From Panthera uncia (Eukaryota; Chordata; Mammalia; Carnivora; Felidae), in the NCBI RefSeq assembly GCF_023721935.1, contig NC_064810.1, forward strand, positions 76,885,616-76,949,615: a stretch of 64,000 nucleotides of DNA. Direction: 5' to 3'. A program made the position numbers and the translations under genes. Below the pieces are notes generated by a model that was given only the letters and a program-made list of their open reading frames with translations, was not told the DNA's origin and made no database searches. This document shows positions 31,801 to 43,442 of the stretch, piece by piece; position 1 is the stretch's first letter, and the number at the start of each line of letters is the position of its first letter.

Positions 31801-32179
31801 CCATGGTTTCATTTTCTAGGAAAATAAAAATTTATAGAGCTGTGTCTTTTCTCTCACCTACCTCACTCTGGGATAAAATACTTTTGTTCATACACTACTG
31901 TACAGTCTAATAATTTACTTTTAGCATTTCTACAAGTATTCTCTTTTTTGATTACAGAATAAAATGCTTCACAACTCATGTGTTTTCCCATTCTGCCCAC
32001 AATCATTTGAAACTATAAACATCCCAACCAGACCTGGGCTCTGATGGGGATATCTGATCATGGAGAAAAATTCAGAAGATTTTTCAAAACGCTGAAATCA
32101 TTCAACCCACACCGACAAGGTTGACCAGGTTTGCCTTTTCTGCTCTAATGTACACAAAATTTCTTGAGCTCTCTTAGCC

Positions 32180-32545
32180 CTCTTGCTTCTCTAGGCCAAG
32201 TTAGCCAACTAACCCTCATTTATCTCTCAGGTGTAAACCTAGATATGATTTTTCTTTGGAAGACTTTCCTGGCCTCCCAAGTCTGGTTGGGTGTCCATAT
32301 TATGTGAATGCAAAGTGCACTGTTCTTCCCTTTCTCACAGCTCTTCTTATATTCTGTGTTGAATAAGCATCAACTATTATTATGATTATTTTGGAGGGAA
32401 GAATGTTCAGAATTGCTCAATGAACTATAAGCTCTTTGACACACAAATGGAGTTGTCGTGGTCATAGTAGTGCTGTCTATGTCTCTATCATCTAAGGCCA
32501 TCTAGATCTTCAAAATCATGTTTGTTGACTGAATGAATGGACATA
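32180..32545 (+). repeat. L2 LINE 3' region
   Basis: 'ggaagactttcctggcctcc', 'ttcacagctcttcttatatt'-like text, 'actataagctctttgacaca' and 'tgtttgttgactgaatgaat' in order. Confidence 0.55.
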
Positions 32546-32654
32546 TGCATGAATCAGGAAAGAAGCAGCTAAATAAATTTTGGAGTAATTATAAGGGAGA
32601 CCAAACAATGCTGGCAGTTGGTGACCATAGCTGAAGCTCATGTAGATGGGAATA

Positions 32655-33085
32655 CAAAATTTCAGAGGAGCGGTGCCTGAGTGGCTCAGTCAGTTAGGCA
32701 TCTGATTTGCCTCAGGTCATGATCTCATGGTTCATGAGTTCAAGCCATGCCTTTGGCTCTCCGCTGTCAGCACAGAGCCTGCTTCAGATCCTCTGTTCCC
32801 TCTTTCTCTGCCCCTCCCCTATTGGCCCCCTCTCTCTCAAAACTAAATATTTAAAAAAAATTTTTTTTTAAAATAAAACCCTTTCTTCTGGGGCACATGG
32901 GTGGCTCAGTTGGTTAAGCATCCAACTTTGGCTCAGGTCATGATCTCACAGTTCATGAGGTAGGGCTCCGCGCTAACAGCTTTGCTTGGGATTCTCGCTC
33001 TCTTCCCCCCCTCCATCTGTGCTTTTTCTCTCTTTCTCTCTCAAAATTAATAAATAAACTTAAAAAAAAAAAACAAAGTTTCAGA
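32655..33085 (+). mobile_element. Two nested felid SINEs sharing one outer target duplication
   Basis: CAAAATTTCAGA at 32655-32666 and CAAAGTTTCAGA at 33074-33085 bracket two + strand SINEs: about 32,668-32,870 (head 'cggtgcctgagtggctcag') and 32,890-33,073 (head 'ggggcacatgggtggctcag'). No second copy of the outer target lies between them, so the second SINE inserted into the A-rich tail of the first. Confidence 0.92.
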
Positions 33086-33234
33086 AGGATTAACTTTTAA
33101 TAAAACTTGCTCTGGTCACCTCAACTTAGAAGCATTCATACTTCATAATCATAATAGTTATAATTCTTTAGGCCTTTCTTAAAGCACTGCACATATGTGA
33201 CTTTTTATCATAACATCTTTGTCTTATGTCTTTA

Positions 33235-33340
33235 ACTAGATGGTGAACTCTAGAAGATAAGGACTGGTCTCTGTCTCAGTATATTTCTCAATACTTAGTT
33301 CAATGTCCTATGTGTAGTAGAACTCCTGAATATGTATTCT
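33235..33340 (+). repeat. L2 LINE 3' end
   Basis: 'ctagatggtgaactctagaa', 'gataaggactggtctctgtc' and 'caatgtcctatgtgtagtag' follow the L2 terminus. Confidence 0.6.
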
Positions 33341-34004
33341 AACTACTGTATTCTATAAATGCATGTTAAGTTAAAAGTAGACACAACATACAGAATTTTA
33401 TATCTGAGTATCTGCCCAGTGTGTTCATGTCAATTCCAATCCTATCTTAAAGTCTCAGTTCCCAGTCTATCTTCCATTCGATATTTTTGTTTAGGAATGT
33501 CAATGACAAATAGTTTACAGAGCATTAAAAGTAGATACAGGACTTCTGGAAAATCCTTACTCCCTAGATCTTATTTTTCTTTTTTTGGAAGAATTGCTAC
33601 CATTATCCTGGCTAAATCACAAATACGCTAGGTAACTCAATTTGGGTATTGTTTACTGTCATATTTGTAATGTGGGCAAGATTTTTAATCATTTTATAAT
33701 CTTTATTACATGCCACCTGAGGGCAGATTGGCTGTTCTCCTTGAGGGAAGAGACCAACAGATTCTTGGGTTAATTCCAACTTTCATGAGATGGTTTCCCC
33801 CAGTCAACTATCCCGTGTCTTTCTTTGTGTATCCCCCTGGGACCAAGCAATTTAGCTTTTGTCTATAAAATACTCAAATAGGTAAGAAGAGTAATTCATA
33901 CTATACTCTAGACCAAATATCCTCTTGTTATTCTAAATTATTCCCGTTCACATCATCCAATATAGAAAGAGACAATGAGATCAATTGTCAAAGTAAAGAT
34001 TACT
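33341..34004. other. No gene recognised; unassigned sequence
   Basis: AT-rich, no supported feature. A 90-codon open frame at 33,359-33,631 shows no domain. Confidence 0.45.
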
Positions 34005-34006
34005 AA

Positions 34007-34030
34007 AAACAAACAAACAAACAAACAAAC
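34007..34030 (+). repeat. (AAAC)6 microsatellite
   Basis: Six AAAC units followed by AAAC-like text. No SINE body adjoins it. Confidence 0.9.
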
Positions 34031-34339
34031 AGAAAACCAACAACAAAACTCAAAAATGTTAAAAGGTCCCAGATTTGATCAATAAGAACTTCATCACATT
34101 ATCAAATTCTCAGGGAGAAACTGAGGCCCCCAAATTAACATCCTTTCCTATTGTAAGTTTTGTGCCAAGAAACAAAATCTTTCCTATTTCCTTTTCATTT
34201 CAGCCAGAGAATCAGCTGATTCAGAACCCTGAGCAGAGCGTGACTTCCTACATCACCTCCAGCCTGAGCTCTTTACTAATAGAGCAGGGATAGGTCCTCA
34301 AAGGGCCTTCCAAAATCAATTAATCCAACTAAGCCTTTC

Positions 34340-34364
34340 TTATAACTAGTCCCACTAGTTATAA
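34340..34364. repeat. Perfect 11-bp inverted repeat with 3-base loop
   Basis: TTATAACTAGT at 34340-34350, CCC, then ACTAGTTATAA at 34354-34364. All eleven pairs match. In RNA it would make a short hairpin; no U-run follows, so it is not a terminator. Confidence 0.95.
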
Positions 34365-35999
34365 ACACCAGAGAGTTAACATTTATAAATGTTAGCACAA
34401 TGCCTATTCCACCCACTCGAAATATATAAAAACAGGAGCAAATCCCCAACTCCTAGAACCAAGACCCCAGTCAAAATGGCACACCTAGATCTCTCCCAAG
34501 GTCTGCAACATTAAGACACACATAGCTCTTGCCAAGATCCAAGTAGATAGCCAGGGTATCTGAGTAAAAGGGAATAGAGAGAAAAAATAATATGTATACC
34601 TTTTAGCCTTACCAATCTTTGCCCAGTGTCTACATCTTGAAACGTAAAAATAGTGAAAATAAGATATCTTATTAAGAATAAGGATATTTATCCTAATTGA
34701 AGGTGAGGAGAATTCACTTATACATATTCTCAGCTTTTTTTTTTCTTCAGAGAGTGAATTCCTTGCTTTTTTCCCCCACCCCCAAAGTTTAGAAATATTC
34801 AATGGCAGGCGCCCAAGTCATCAGGTCATTGTTGAGTTTGTTTGTTTTCTTTCTTCTCTCCAGCCTCTGAAACTTAACAATATCCAGCTTTATTTTGAAC
34901 CCATGTTCCTAGTACTCCAGTGCTGGATAAGAGGAACATAGCCTCCACACCCTGCTCTAAGCAGGCATTCTTAGGGCAGTGGCTATTGCCACTGCCTCTG
35001 GCAAATACTGATATGTGTGGGTTTGTAACGGCACCTAGTGTTACACACCATTACTAATATAGGGACTCTTTCATCACGAGAGTCATCAAGTCATGAGTTC
35101 TGAGTTTTCCAGTTGCATTTATTTTCAACCAAATCTGGTCTGTCCATATCTCCCAGCATTGGATAGTCACATTTTCAACATGCTGCTCTACCGGATCTAT
35201 GTTTAGACGGCTGGACACCATCTCTTACAGACTTACTATATTTTCTTTTAGTAGGTCTACTGTGTTAGCCACCCTTCATATGCCCTCTTAGGTCTAGTAG
35301 GTTCTCAACCGTGTCCCACACAGCAACTTGGCCATTTGCTCATGGGGCTCTGATACTGAAGCCATCCCCAGCGTCTCCTCATCTGCTAGCATGGCCTCCA
35401 TTGTGCTTGCTGTGGCCAGAACCAGAGTATCTCCAGCAGCCGGGCCAAGGGACTGGGACCCCACCTGACCCACAAAGGCGCTGGTTCCTTCTACCACTTG
35501 GATACAGTTCTAACCCACAGGGCATGGAGCTTGGCTTCCCCAGGTACTAGCCCTTTAAAGGTGCCAGGTTGTATAACCTAAAGGCACAAGGGTGTCACTC
35601 TATAAGAAGGAACTTGACTACTGAGTGACAGATGGTGGTAAGGAGCTGGCAAATAAATTCTTCTTCTGACCTCCTTCCAGAGATGACCCACATGAACGAA
35701 CCACCACTGGTGATTTTTATGAAGAAGGGGCCAGCTCAGTAACTACCTCCTTGTATTTGTTTACCCTTTTTCCTCCTTGCTGTCTTTTCTGTCACCTTTC
35801 CTGACTGCAACTGTACCTTCCAATGAAGTATTTGTATTCAACTTTGTCTCAGGTAAAGGAATCAAGACAGTTCAAACTGGAGAGAGAGAGTTTTCCTTAA
35901 GGGGAAGTTTGATATCTCAGAGGACAAGCAAACGGATATGACAGGCAAAGGGGATACAGCCAAGTCTGACTTGTCTTTGAGAAGAATATTTTTAGTGTT
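34365..35999. other. No gene recognised; unassigned sequence
   Basis: No supported exon. The part 35,280-35,700 has higher GC, an open frame on each strand and 'ggcaaataaattcttcttct' (AATAAA) near 35650. It may be an old LTR or transcript remnant but I cannot show this. The rest is AT-rich and unassigned. Confidence 0.4.
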
Positions 36000-36795
36000 T
36001 TTTATTATTTTTATTTTAAGTTGTGTTAAAATATGTATGACATAAAATTTACCATCCTAACTAATTTTAAGTGTACAGTTCAGTAGTGTTAAGTACGTTC
36101 ACACTGTGGTACATCTAATTTCCAAAGCTCTTTTCACCTTGCAAAACTGAAATCCTATACTCATTAAACAACAACTCCCCCTTCCACCTCCCCCACCCAG
36201 CCCCTGGCAACCACCATTCTACCTACTGTCTATATGAATTTGACTCCTCTAGAGAGCGCATATAAATGGATTCATACATTATTTGTCTTTTCAGGACTGG
36301 CTTAGTTCACTTAGCATAGTGTCCTCAAGGTTCATGCACATTGCAGCGTGTATCAGAATTTCCTTCTTTTTAAAGGTTGAATAATATTCCATTGTATGTA
36401 TATTGCTTATTCATTCACCTGCCAGTGGACCCTTGGGTTGCTTGTACCCTTTGGCTATTGTGAATAATGCTGCTATAAACATGGGTGTACTCATATCTAT
36501 TTGAGACCCTTCAGTATCTATTTGAGACCCTCTTTCACTTCTTTGGGGTATATACCCAGAAGTAGAACTGCTAGAACATATATTAATTCTATTTTTTTAA
36601 TTTTTTGAGGAGCTGTCATACCATTTCTCATACGGCTGCCCCATTGTCCACTCCTACCAACAGTGCACAAAGTTTCGACATTCTTGCCTAATCTTGTTAT
36701 TTTGTATTTCTTTGTGTATACGTATTTTATAAGAGCTGCTCTAGTGAGTGTGAGAGGGAAATGAAAGTCAAAACCACATTGATATTGCACAAGAG
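36000..36795 (-). mobile_element. Ancient L1M LINE, inverted (3' UTR and ORF2 end)
   Basis: Reverse-strand landmarks: 'gacataaaatttaccatcct', 'gtgtacagttcagtagtgtt', 'aataatattccattgtatgt', 'tattgtgaataatgctgcta', 'ggggtatatacccagaagta' and 'aggagctgtcataccatttc'. These are the inverted end of ORF2 and the 3' UTR of an old L1. Reading frames are destroyed. Confidence 0.85.
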
Positions 36796-36892
36796 TTATA
36801 AAGAATTGTTTTCATTTTTAGTAGATTAAAATAGGTAATGAGCCTGAGGAACACTCTCAGATGAAGAGAAAGATGGTAAGAGTTAAAACTGT

Positions 36893-37315
36893 ATTTTTAT
36901 CCATTCATCAGTTGAAGGACATTATATATATACACAATGGAATACTACTTGGCAATGAGAAAGAATGAAATCTGGCCATTTGCAGCAATGTGGATGGAAC
37001 TGGAAGATATTATGCTAACTGAAATAAGTCAGTCATAGAAAGATACCATATGTTTTCACTCATACGTGATCTTGAGAAACTTAATAGAGGACCATGGGGG
37101 AAGGGAAGGGGGGAAAAAGTTACAGGCAGAGAGGGAGGGAGGGAGGCAAACCATAAGAGACTCTCAAATACAGAGAGCAAACTGAGGGTTGATGGGGGAT
37201 GGGGGAGAGGGGAAAGTAGGTGATGGGGATTGAGGAGGGCACCTGTTGGGATGAGCATTGGGTGTTGTATGTAAGCGAATTTAACAATAAATTTATATTA
37301 AAAAATAACTCTATT
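36893..37315 (+). mobile_element. 5'-truncated L1 3' end
   Basis: Contains an ORF2 C-terminal remnant (YTMEYYLAMRKNEIW, stop at about 37036), the carnivore L1 3' UTR ('gaaacttaatagaggaccat', the GGGA-rich block, 'acctgttgggatgagcattg') and AATAAA at 37286-37291 with a short A tail. Flanks AAAACTGTATT and ATAACTCTATT are a possible decayed target duplication. About 410 bases of element remain. Confidence 0.88.
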
Positions 37316-38898
37316 GTCCCCTCCTTGGCCCTACAATTGAATGCAATTCCAAACAAAATAAAGAGTAATAGCATTTAGGCAGTTTTATCTAATGCTAACT
37401 GCTAAAACCTAATATAATTTAGAGACCGTGCCTCACCTGCTGTAACTTTGTGGCACTTAGCTTTTGTAGTTTTAAAGCCCAGGCTTACAATCCTGGTGGA
37501 GTAGTAAGTACATAGTGCAAGGAACCAATGGTCAACCATTAATATTTTAAAGCTTGTGTAATGAAGCACAGTTGCATTGGGGAAATATAGGCCAAGGTGA
37601 GCTGTAGAGATCCGTATCAGTGGAAATCCAGCTCTCTGATTAAAACATGCCAATCACTGAAGTCCAAGAAACAAGAGAATTTGGCTTACCAAAGTATAAA
37701 AGCCTACATCTATTGCCCTAGCTACTGTGTAAGGCTCAATTTCTCCTGGGGCTCAGCCTCCAAATATTAACCCTTGGGACTATTTCGCAAGAGTCCCAAC
37801 CCATGTGTCAATATGTTGGAGTTTGCAGTGGAAGGCAATCTATAACACTTCTCTTTCCTCTCAAGATCCAATCTATTTGAGAAATGATTCAAGGATTATC
37901 AACAATCAAAATAGCAGTTTTACTACATAGAAATGGCTTTTATTCCCCCTCAGTTTCACGCTCAACTCCTAAACTAAATATAGGGATCCTATGTGTGCCC
38001 TGAAATCAAGTCTAAGAGTGGCTTATATGCAGCCAAGATGAGTGGTCTCTTCTCTTTACTTCTGCAAAAACAGAAATTCCTACTTTATGTACAAACAGAA
38101 CTTAGGTAGGAATAGATTCCTCCTTACATCTCCCCCTAGCCACAGCTGTGGTTTAGCTCAACAATTGTATTGTAGTTGAGAATTTTCTATGAGTCTTGTA
38201 CCCTCTCAAGGTTATAACTGAGGAATTCAGTCAAAAATTTATTGGACTCTCACGTACCCTTGTCTAGCTAGAGTTTCTATCACCCAAGTACCAGATGGAC
38301 CAAATACCAGCAATTAAGCCTTCTACAAAGTGAAAAGTAGGATGCTGGGCTCCCTCCCCATGACAGAAGACAAGTCTGAATCTCCCATTGGCACCACTAG
38401 TCCTCTTCTTCCTCATCAAACTCTTATTTGGAGGAAGCTGGGTGGTGTGGGAGAGCTCTTATTCTGTGTGTCATTCATGGAATAAATTCAGTGGTCTAAA
38501 TCCTCCAGACTTTAGTTCCAGCTATTTAAAGAAGAGATTTGGAATTAAAACACATACACTTAACTTTCTCAAAGTATTGTCTTTTTCTTTCAAGAAAAGT
38601 TATCTTTATTGCCTAGATGGTTGGGAAAGGGCTCTTAAAAACATAGGGATATAAAAACATTTCTCATTTAATCTCCAAATACTATTTTGCTGCATATAGA
38701 AATAAGACTGGAAAGCTCTATAAAAAATAAAAATAATCCATACATTTTATTTAAGTTTTCTATAACAACCATGAATTATTTTTAAAATCAGAAAAGAACA
38801 CTAGAAGCTTTTTTAAAAACAGAGTGTAATGCTATCATTTGGATGCATTCACATAAGAAGAAAATTACCAGATTTGATATGGTACTATTTTCTCATCT
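37316..38898. other. No gene recognised; unassigned sequence
   Basis: About 1.6 kb of AT-rich DNA without a recognisable repeat, exon or RNA gene. A minus-strand open frame of 83 codons at 37,402-37,653 and a plus-strand one at 38,388-38,654 have no domains. Confidence 0.45.
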
Positions 38899-39173
38899 AA
38901 GAAGTTGGAGAAATGTGGGGCGCCTGAGTGGCTCAGTCGGTTGAGTGTCTGACTTCGGCTCAGGTCATGATCTCACAGTGTGTGGGTTCGAGCCCCATGT
39001 CGGTCTCTATGCTGACAGCTCAGGGTCTGGAGCTTGCTTTGGATTCTGTTGCTCCCTCTCTCTCTCTCTCCCTCTCTCTCTCTGCTCCTCCCCTGCTCAC
39101 ACTCTGTCTGTCCCTCAAAAAGAAAGGTTAAAAAATATTTTTAGAAATAAAAAATAAAGAAGTTGGAGAAATG
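38899..39173 (+). mobile_element. Felid SINE with perfect 17-bp target duplications
   Basis: AAGAAGTTGGAGAAATG at 38899-38915 and 39157-39173. Body 38916-39156: head 'ggggcgcctgagtggctcag', 'cttcggctcaggtcatgatc', 'gggttcgagccccatgtcgg' (intact B box) and a long TC run. Close to consensus, hence fairly young. Confidence 0.98.
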
Positions 39174-39469
39174 CAAGTATTTACCGCTTAATTCTGAGAA
39201 ACATAATAATCTGAACACACAACACATAGGTGTCTGGTACAAAGTCTGTGCACAACAAGCAGATTTCCTGCTCTCAGAAATCAACAAAACTTGCCCTAGA
39301 GTTGGTGCCAGTGGAGGTGTATTCACTAGTTAGCTCTCAAAATATGTCACAGTAAAATTATTGTGATAGATAATTTTCCTCATGTAATAAAGGGTTTTTG
39401 GTATTTTAGCTGCTGTCAGGTAAGGGAAAAAAATTAACAAATCGAGATATCTGGATATTTTTCATCATG
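39174..39469. other. Unassigned sequence
   Basis: No feature recognised. Confidence 0.4.
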
Positions 39470-39947
39470 AAAAATATTTGTGAAGAAAGAAATAATACCA
39501 ATTACACACAAATTCTTCCAGAGAATATAGTAGGAGGGAGAATCGTCTAATTTTATGAGATCAACAGTACTCTGATGCTGAAACCAGAGAGAAAAGAAAA
39601 AAAAAATGAAGGACTAAAATTATATACTAATATCTCTCATGAACATAGATGTAAAAATTTCTATCAAGTATTTTCAAATAGAATCTAAGAGCATATGAAA
39701 AGGATGTTATATCATGGTAGAGTTAAGCACAAGAATTCAAGGCTGGTTTAATATTCAAATATCAGTCAATGTAATTCATCATATCAACAGAATAAAAACA
39801 AAAAACAATACAGTCTCTCAATAGCTACAGAGAAATTTTTTGACAAAATTTGACATTCATTCCTGATTAAACAAGCAAACAAACTTATCAGTAAAGTAGG
39901 AATAAAATAGAACTTCCACAACATGATAAAGGGCACTCACAAAGAAT

Positions 39948-40170
39948 TAAAATGCTAACACCATGGGGCACCTGGGTGGCTCAGTTGGTAAGTGACTGAC
40001 TTCAGCTCAGGTCATGATCTCATGGTTTATGAGTTCAAGCCCACATCAGGCTCTCTGCCGTCAGTGCAGAGCCTGCTTCGAAATCTCTCTCTCTCTCTCT
40101 CTGCTCCTCCTTGTTCTCTCTCTCTAAAAAAATAAATAGCACCCCCCAGAAAAGCTTAAAATGTTAACAT
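39948..40170 (+). mobile_element. Felid SINE with decayed target duplications
   Basis: TTAAAATGCTAACACCAT (39947-39964) and TTAAAATGTTAACATTAT (about 40155-40172) bracket the body 39965-40152: head 'ggggcacctgggtggctcag', a shortened CT-rich block and an AAATAAATAG tail. Inserted in the L1M. Confidence 0.93.
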
Positions 40171-40471
40171 TATACTTAATGGTAAGAGACTAAATGCTTT
40201 CTCCCCAAGACGAGAATCAAGACAAGAATGTCTGTTCTGCCCACTTCTACTCAATTTTGTACCAGAAGTACAATCCAATGCAACAAGGGGGAAAAAGAGG
40301 CATACAGAATGGAAAGGAAGAAATGAGTCTCTATTTATAGGTAACATGATTGCCTAAAGAAAGAATCTCAAAAAGGTACTCAAACAAGTTATCAGAACTC
40401 ATATGTGAGTTTAGCAAGTGCACAGGAAATATAAGGTCAGTAATATTTCTCTACAGCAACAATGAATAATT

Positions 40472-40614
40472 AGAAATTGAAATTCGGGGATGCCTAGGTG
40501 GCTCAATCAATTAAGCATCGGACTTTTGATTTGGGCTCAGGTCATGATCTAGTGGTTTGTGAGATTGAGCCCCCATCAGTATCTGGGCTGACAGAGCAGA
40601 GCTTGCTTGGGATT

Positions 40615-40657
<43 letters not shown>

Positions 40658-40960
40658 CTTCCCCCTTCCCCACTCACACTCTTATCTCTCTCTCTTTCAA
40701 AATAAACATTTTAAAAAAGAAAAGAAATTGAGGGACAGCTGGGTGGCTTAGTCAGTTAAGCGTTTGAAATTGGCTCAGGTCATGATCTCATGGTTCCTGG
40801 GTTCAAGCCCCACCTCAGGCTGTTTGCTGTCAGTGCACAGAACACACTTCCGTTCCTCTGTCTTCCTCTCTCTCTGTCCCTCCCCTGTTCACGTGTGTGC
40901 ACTCTGTCTCTCAAGAACAAACATTAAAGAAAATTATTTTAAAGAAAGAAATTGAAATTC
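40472..40960 (+). mobile_element. Two felid SINEs inserted one after another at the same target
   Basis: AGAAATTGAAATTC occurs at 40472-40485 and 40947-40960, and its first part AGAAATTGA again at 40723-40731. SINE 1 is 40486-40722 and SINE 2 is 40732-40946. The pattern means SINE 1 inserted first, and SINE 2 then inserted inside the right-hand target copy of SINE 1, reusing the same A-rich site. Confidence 0.93.
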
Positions 40961-41156
40961 AAAAAAGTAGTATTTACGATAGCAGCAAATAACATTAAAT
41001 ACTTATGTATAAAATTTTCAAGTTATCTGAAAGTTAAAATGTTATTTTTTTCTCTAAACTGATCTATAGAGTCAATGTAATTTCAGTTCAAATCCCAGTA
41101 TTTTTTTTTTTTAAGCAACTGACAAGCTGATTCTCAAATTTACAAAGAAAGGTGAT

Positions 41157-41282
41157 ATGGGACGCCTGGGTGTCTCAGTTGGTTAAGCTTCTGACTCTTG
41201 ATTTTAGCTCAGGTCATGATCTCATGGCTTGTGGGATCGAGCCCTGCATCTGGCTCTGTGCTGACAGCATGGAACCTGCTTG

Positions 41283-41327
<45 letters not shown>

Positions 41328-41391
41328 CTGTTCCTCCACCACTCACTTGCACATGCTCTCTCTCTCAAAAAAATAAACATAAAAAAAAGAA
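41157..41391 (+). mobile_element. Felid SINE with long (TC)n
   Basis: Head 'gggacgcctgggtgtctcag', 'catctggctctgtgctgaca', a pure TC run of about 34 bases at 41289-41322 and an AAATAAACAT tail. Flanks AAAGAAAGGTGATATG and AAAGAAAAGTAATGAA may be the target duplication. Inserted in the L1M. Confidence 0.93.
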
Positions 41392-42736
41392 AAGTAATGA
41401 AACTAGAAAAGCTGAAAACAATTTTGAAAGGAAAAGTCAAGTTGGAGGGGTTATGCTACCTAAGTTCCAGATTTGCTATAAACCTGTAATACTAAAAACA
41501 GTTTGGTGTTAGAAAAAGGTTGTTAGAGGTATAGATCAGTGCAACAAACTAGAAGTCAAGATCAGACTCACATGTAGTCAATGGAGTTCAATGAAGGTGC
41601 AAAGGCAATTCAACAAAGGGAAATCTTTTCAATAAATAGTTGGAACGACTATAGGTCCATTTGCAAAAAAACAACAACAAAGAAACACAAATCAAAAAAA
41701 GAACCTAGACCCACACCTTGTACCTTATGTCAAGTATAACTTAAAAATGAATCATAGAACTAAATGTAAAAACAAACTTCTAGAAGAAAATGGGGGGTGG
41801 GGTAGATAACCTTTGTAACTTCAAAACACGTGAAGAGTTCTTAGATAAAGCATAAGCCGTATAAGAAAAGTTGATACATCGGACTTTATCAAGTGTAAGA
41901 ACTTTTGCTCTTTGAAACACCTGATAAAAGCATAGAAGTCACAGACAGGGTGAAATCATATCACAAATGATTTGATTATGGACTGGTAGCCAGAATATAT
42001 AAAGAACTCTCAAAATTCAACAATTAAATAAAAATTTTAAAGTGGCCAAAACATTTGAATGGATAAATTACCAAAAATAAAAAATGGCAAATAGGCCATG
42101 CAAATTAAAACCACAATGTAATACCATTACATTAGAATAAAAATTTTTTAAAAAGAATCTGACAATACAAAGTAGACACAGTAAAACTCCTACATTGCTT
42201 ATGAGAATGCAAATTGTTAGAGCCACTTTGGAAATCAATTTGGCAGGTATCTTATAAAGTTAAACATAAACCATGCAACTCAGCAAACGTACTCCTAGGT
42301 ATCTACCCAACTAAAACGAAAATCTATGTTCACACAGAAACATGTAAATGCTTCTAGCAGCTTTATTTGCAATCGCCCCAAACTGGAAACTAGGGTACAT
42401 ACATACATCAAAATACTACTCAATAATAGAAAGGGCCAACTACTGATATATGCCACAGCATGGATGAATCTCAAATGCATTGTTCAAAGTGAAAGAGGGC
42501 CTCCATAGTGGATGATTTCATTTGTAGGACAATCCTGCAAAGCCAGAACTAGAGGGAAAACAGATCCCTGGTTGCCAGGGGAGAGGAACTGACAACAGAG
42601 GAGCCCTAGCAAGTCTGGGGCAGTGAGAGAACCATTCTCTGTTGTTACAAGATGGGATGTTTGCTAAAGCTCACAGAACCGTGTACTAAAGGAATGAATT
42701 TTACTGTATGCTAATGTTACCTTAATTTTTTAAGGT

Positions 42737-42987
42737 GAGAAAAATAAACGTTTAAAAAAAATTAAAAAAAAAAAAGAATTTTGTATTTATTTTTGACAGA
42801 GAGAGACAGAGCATGAGGGGGGGAGGGGCAGAGAGAAAGGGAGACACAGAATCAGAGCAAGGCTCCAGGCTCTGAGCTGTTAGCACAGAGCCCGATGCAG
42901 TGCTTGAACTCAGACTTCGAGATCATGACCTGAGCTGAAGCCAGACGCTCAACCAACTGAGCGACCCACGCGCCCCGAGAAAAATAA
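42737..42987 (-). mobile_element. Felid SINE with 11-bp target duplications
   Basis: GAGAAAAATAA at 42737-42747 and 42977-42987. Minus-strand body with 'caaggctccaggctctgagc', 'tgttagcacagagcccgatg' and head end 'cgacccacgcgcccc' at 42976. It inserted at the A-rich end of the L1M. Confidence 0.95.
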
Positions 42988-43440
42988 TTCTTGATTTTAT
43001 AGCAACTGTTCCTCTCACTCCACACACTAAGGTGTACTATAAACCTATAACTCAATGTAATATTTCTATCCTGAGTTTCTACTCTGCTGTATTGACAAGC
43101 TTATCAGTTCTTCCTGAGACTTAACCCCCTTCCCCGTTTCTCCCAAACTCACACCATTGTTAGCACGCTCTCTGCAGCAGCAAGGTGGGAGTGCCAGGGC
43201 AATGGATTCATAGTCACAGGGCCACACATGGCTGCATCCATGGTCTCACGCTGCATGGCCCATTATGCCTGGTAACTCCCCGTTGTTTTCCTGTCCCTCT
43301 TGGGGAAAGGGACCTTTTCTTACAAGGCTGCTGCGTATTAATTTTCACATTCTGTTCCACGCATGAGGCAGCCATTTCCTGTTTAGGATCTATCTAGTTA
43401 CTGTTCCATCAGGGCTGTTGGGAAGTAAGGGGCAAGATCT
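42988..43440. other. Unassigned sequence
   Basis: No supported feature. Mixed composition, several short open frames. Confidence 0.4.
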
Positions 43441-43442
43441 TT

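Larger units (their letters stand above)
39470..42520 (+). pseudogene. Ruined L1M ORF2 (reverse transcriptase region onward)
   Basis: The DNA layout corresponds to the second half of L1 ORF2, but every frame is interrupted by stops, indels and the SINE insertions, so no protein longer than about 70 residues survives. No function is possible. The call rests on nucleotide word order, not on an intact domain. Confidence 0.75.
39470..42735 (+). mobile_element. Ancient L1M LINE, ORF2 to 3' end, split by four SINEs
   Basis: Pieces at 39,470-39,964, 40,153-40,485, 40,961-41,156 and 41,392-42,735 line up as one element. Landmarks run from 'tttatgagatcaacagtact' and 'ggctggtttaatattcaaat' through 'catttgcaaaaaaacaacaa' to 'actcctaggtatctacccaa', 'atgccacagcatggatgaat' and 'ccctggttgccaggggagag'. 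Removing the SINEs restores co-linear order. Age and divergence are far above those of the carnivore L1 ends elsewhere. Confidence 0.88.

Noticed and set aside
34340..34364. Rho-independent terminator
   Set aside because: AT-rich stem without a U tract, in a mammalian genome.
35294..35550. Processed pseudogene candidate
   Set aside because: Open on both strands with an AATAAA nearby, but no protein family recognised and no poly(A) or target duplication.
36953..37374. Minus-strand open frames over 37,010-37,374
   Set aside because: Shadows of the L1 3' UTR; near-identical frames occur at the other L1 3' ends (19,891-20,116 and 43,458-43,661).
40472..40960. CRISPR-like spaced direct repeats
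   Set aside because: The repeated word is a retrotransposon target duplication separated by SINE bodies; the genome is mammalian.
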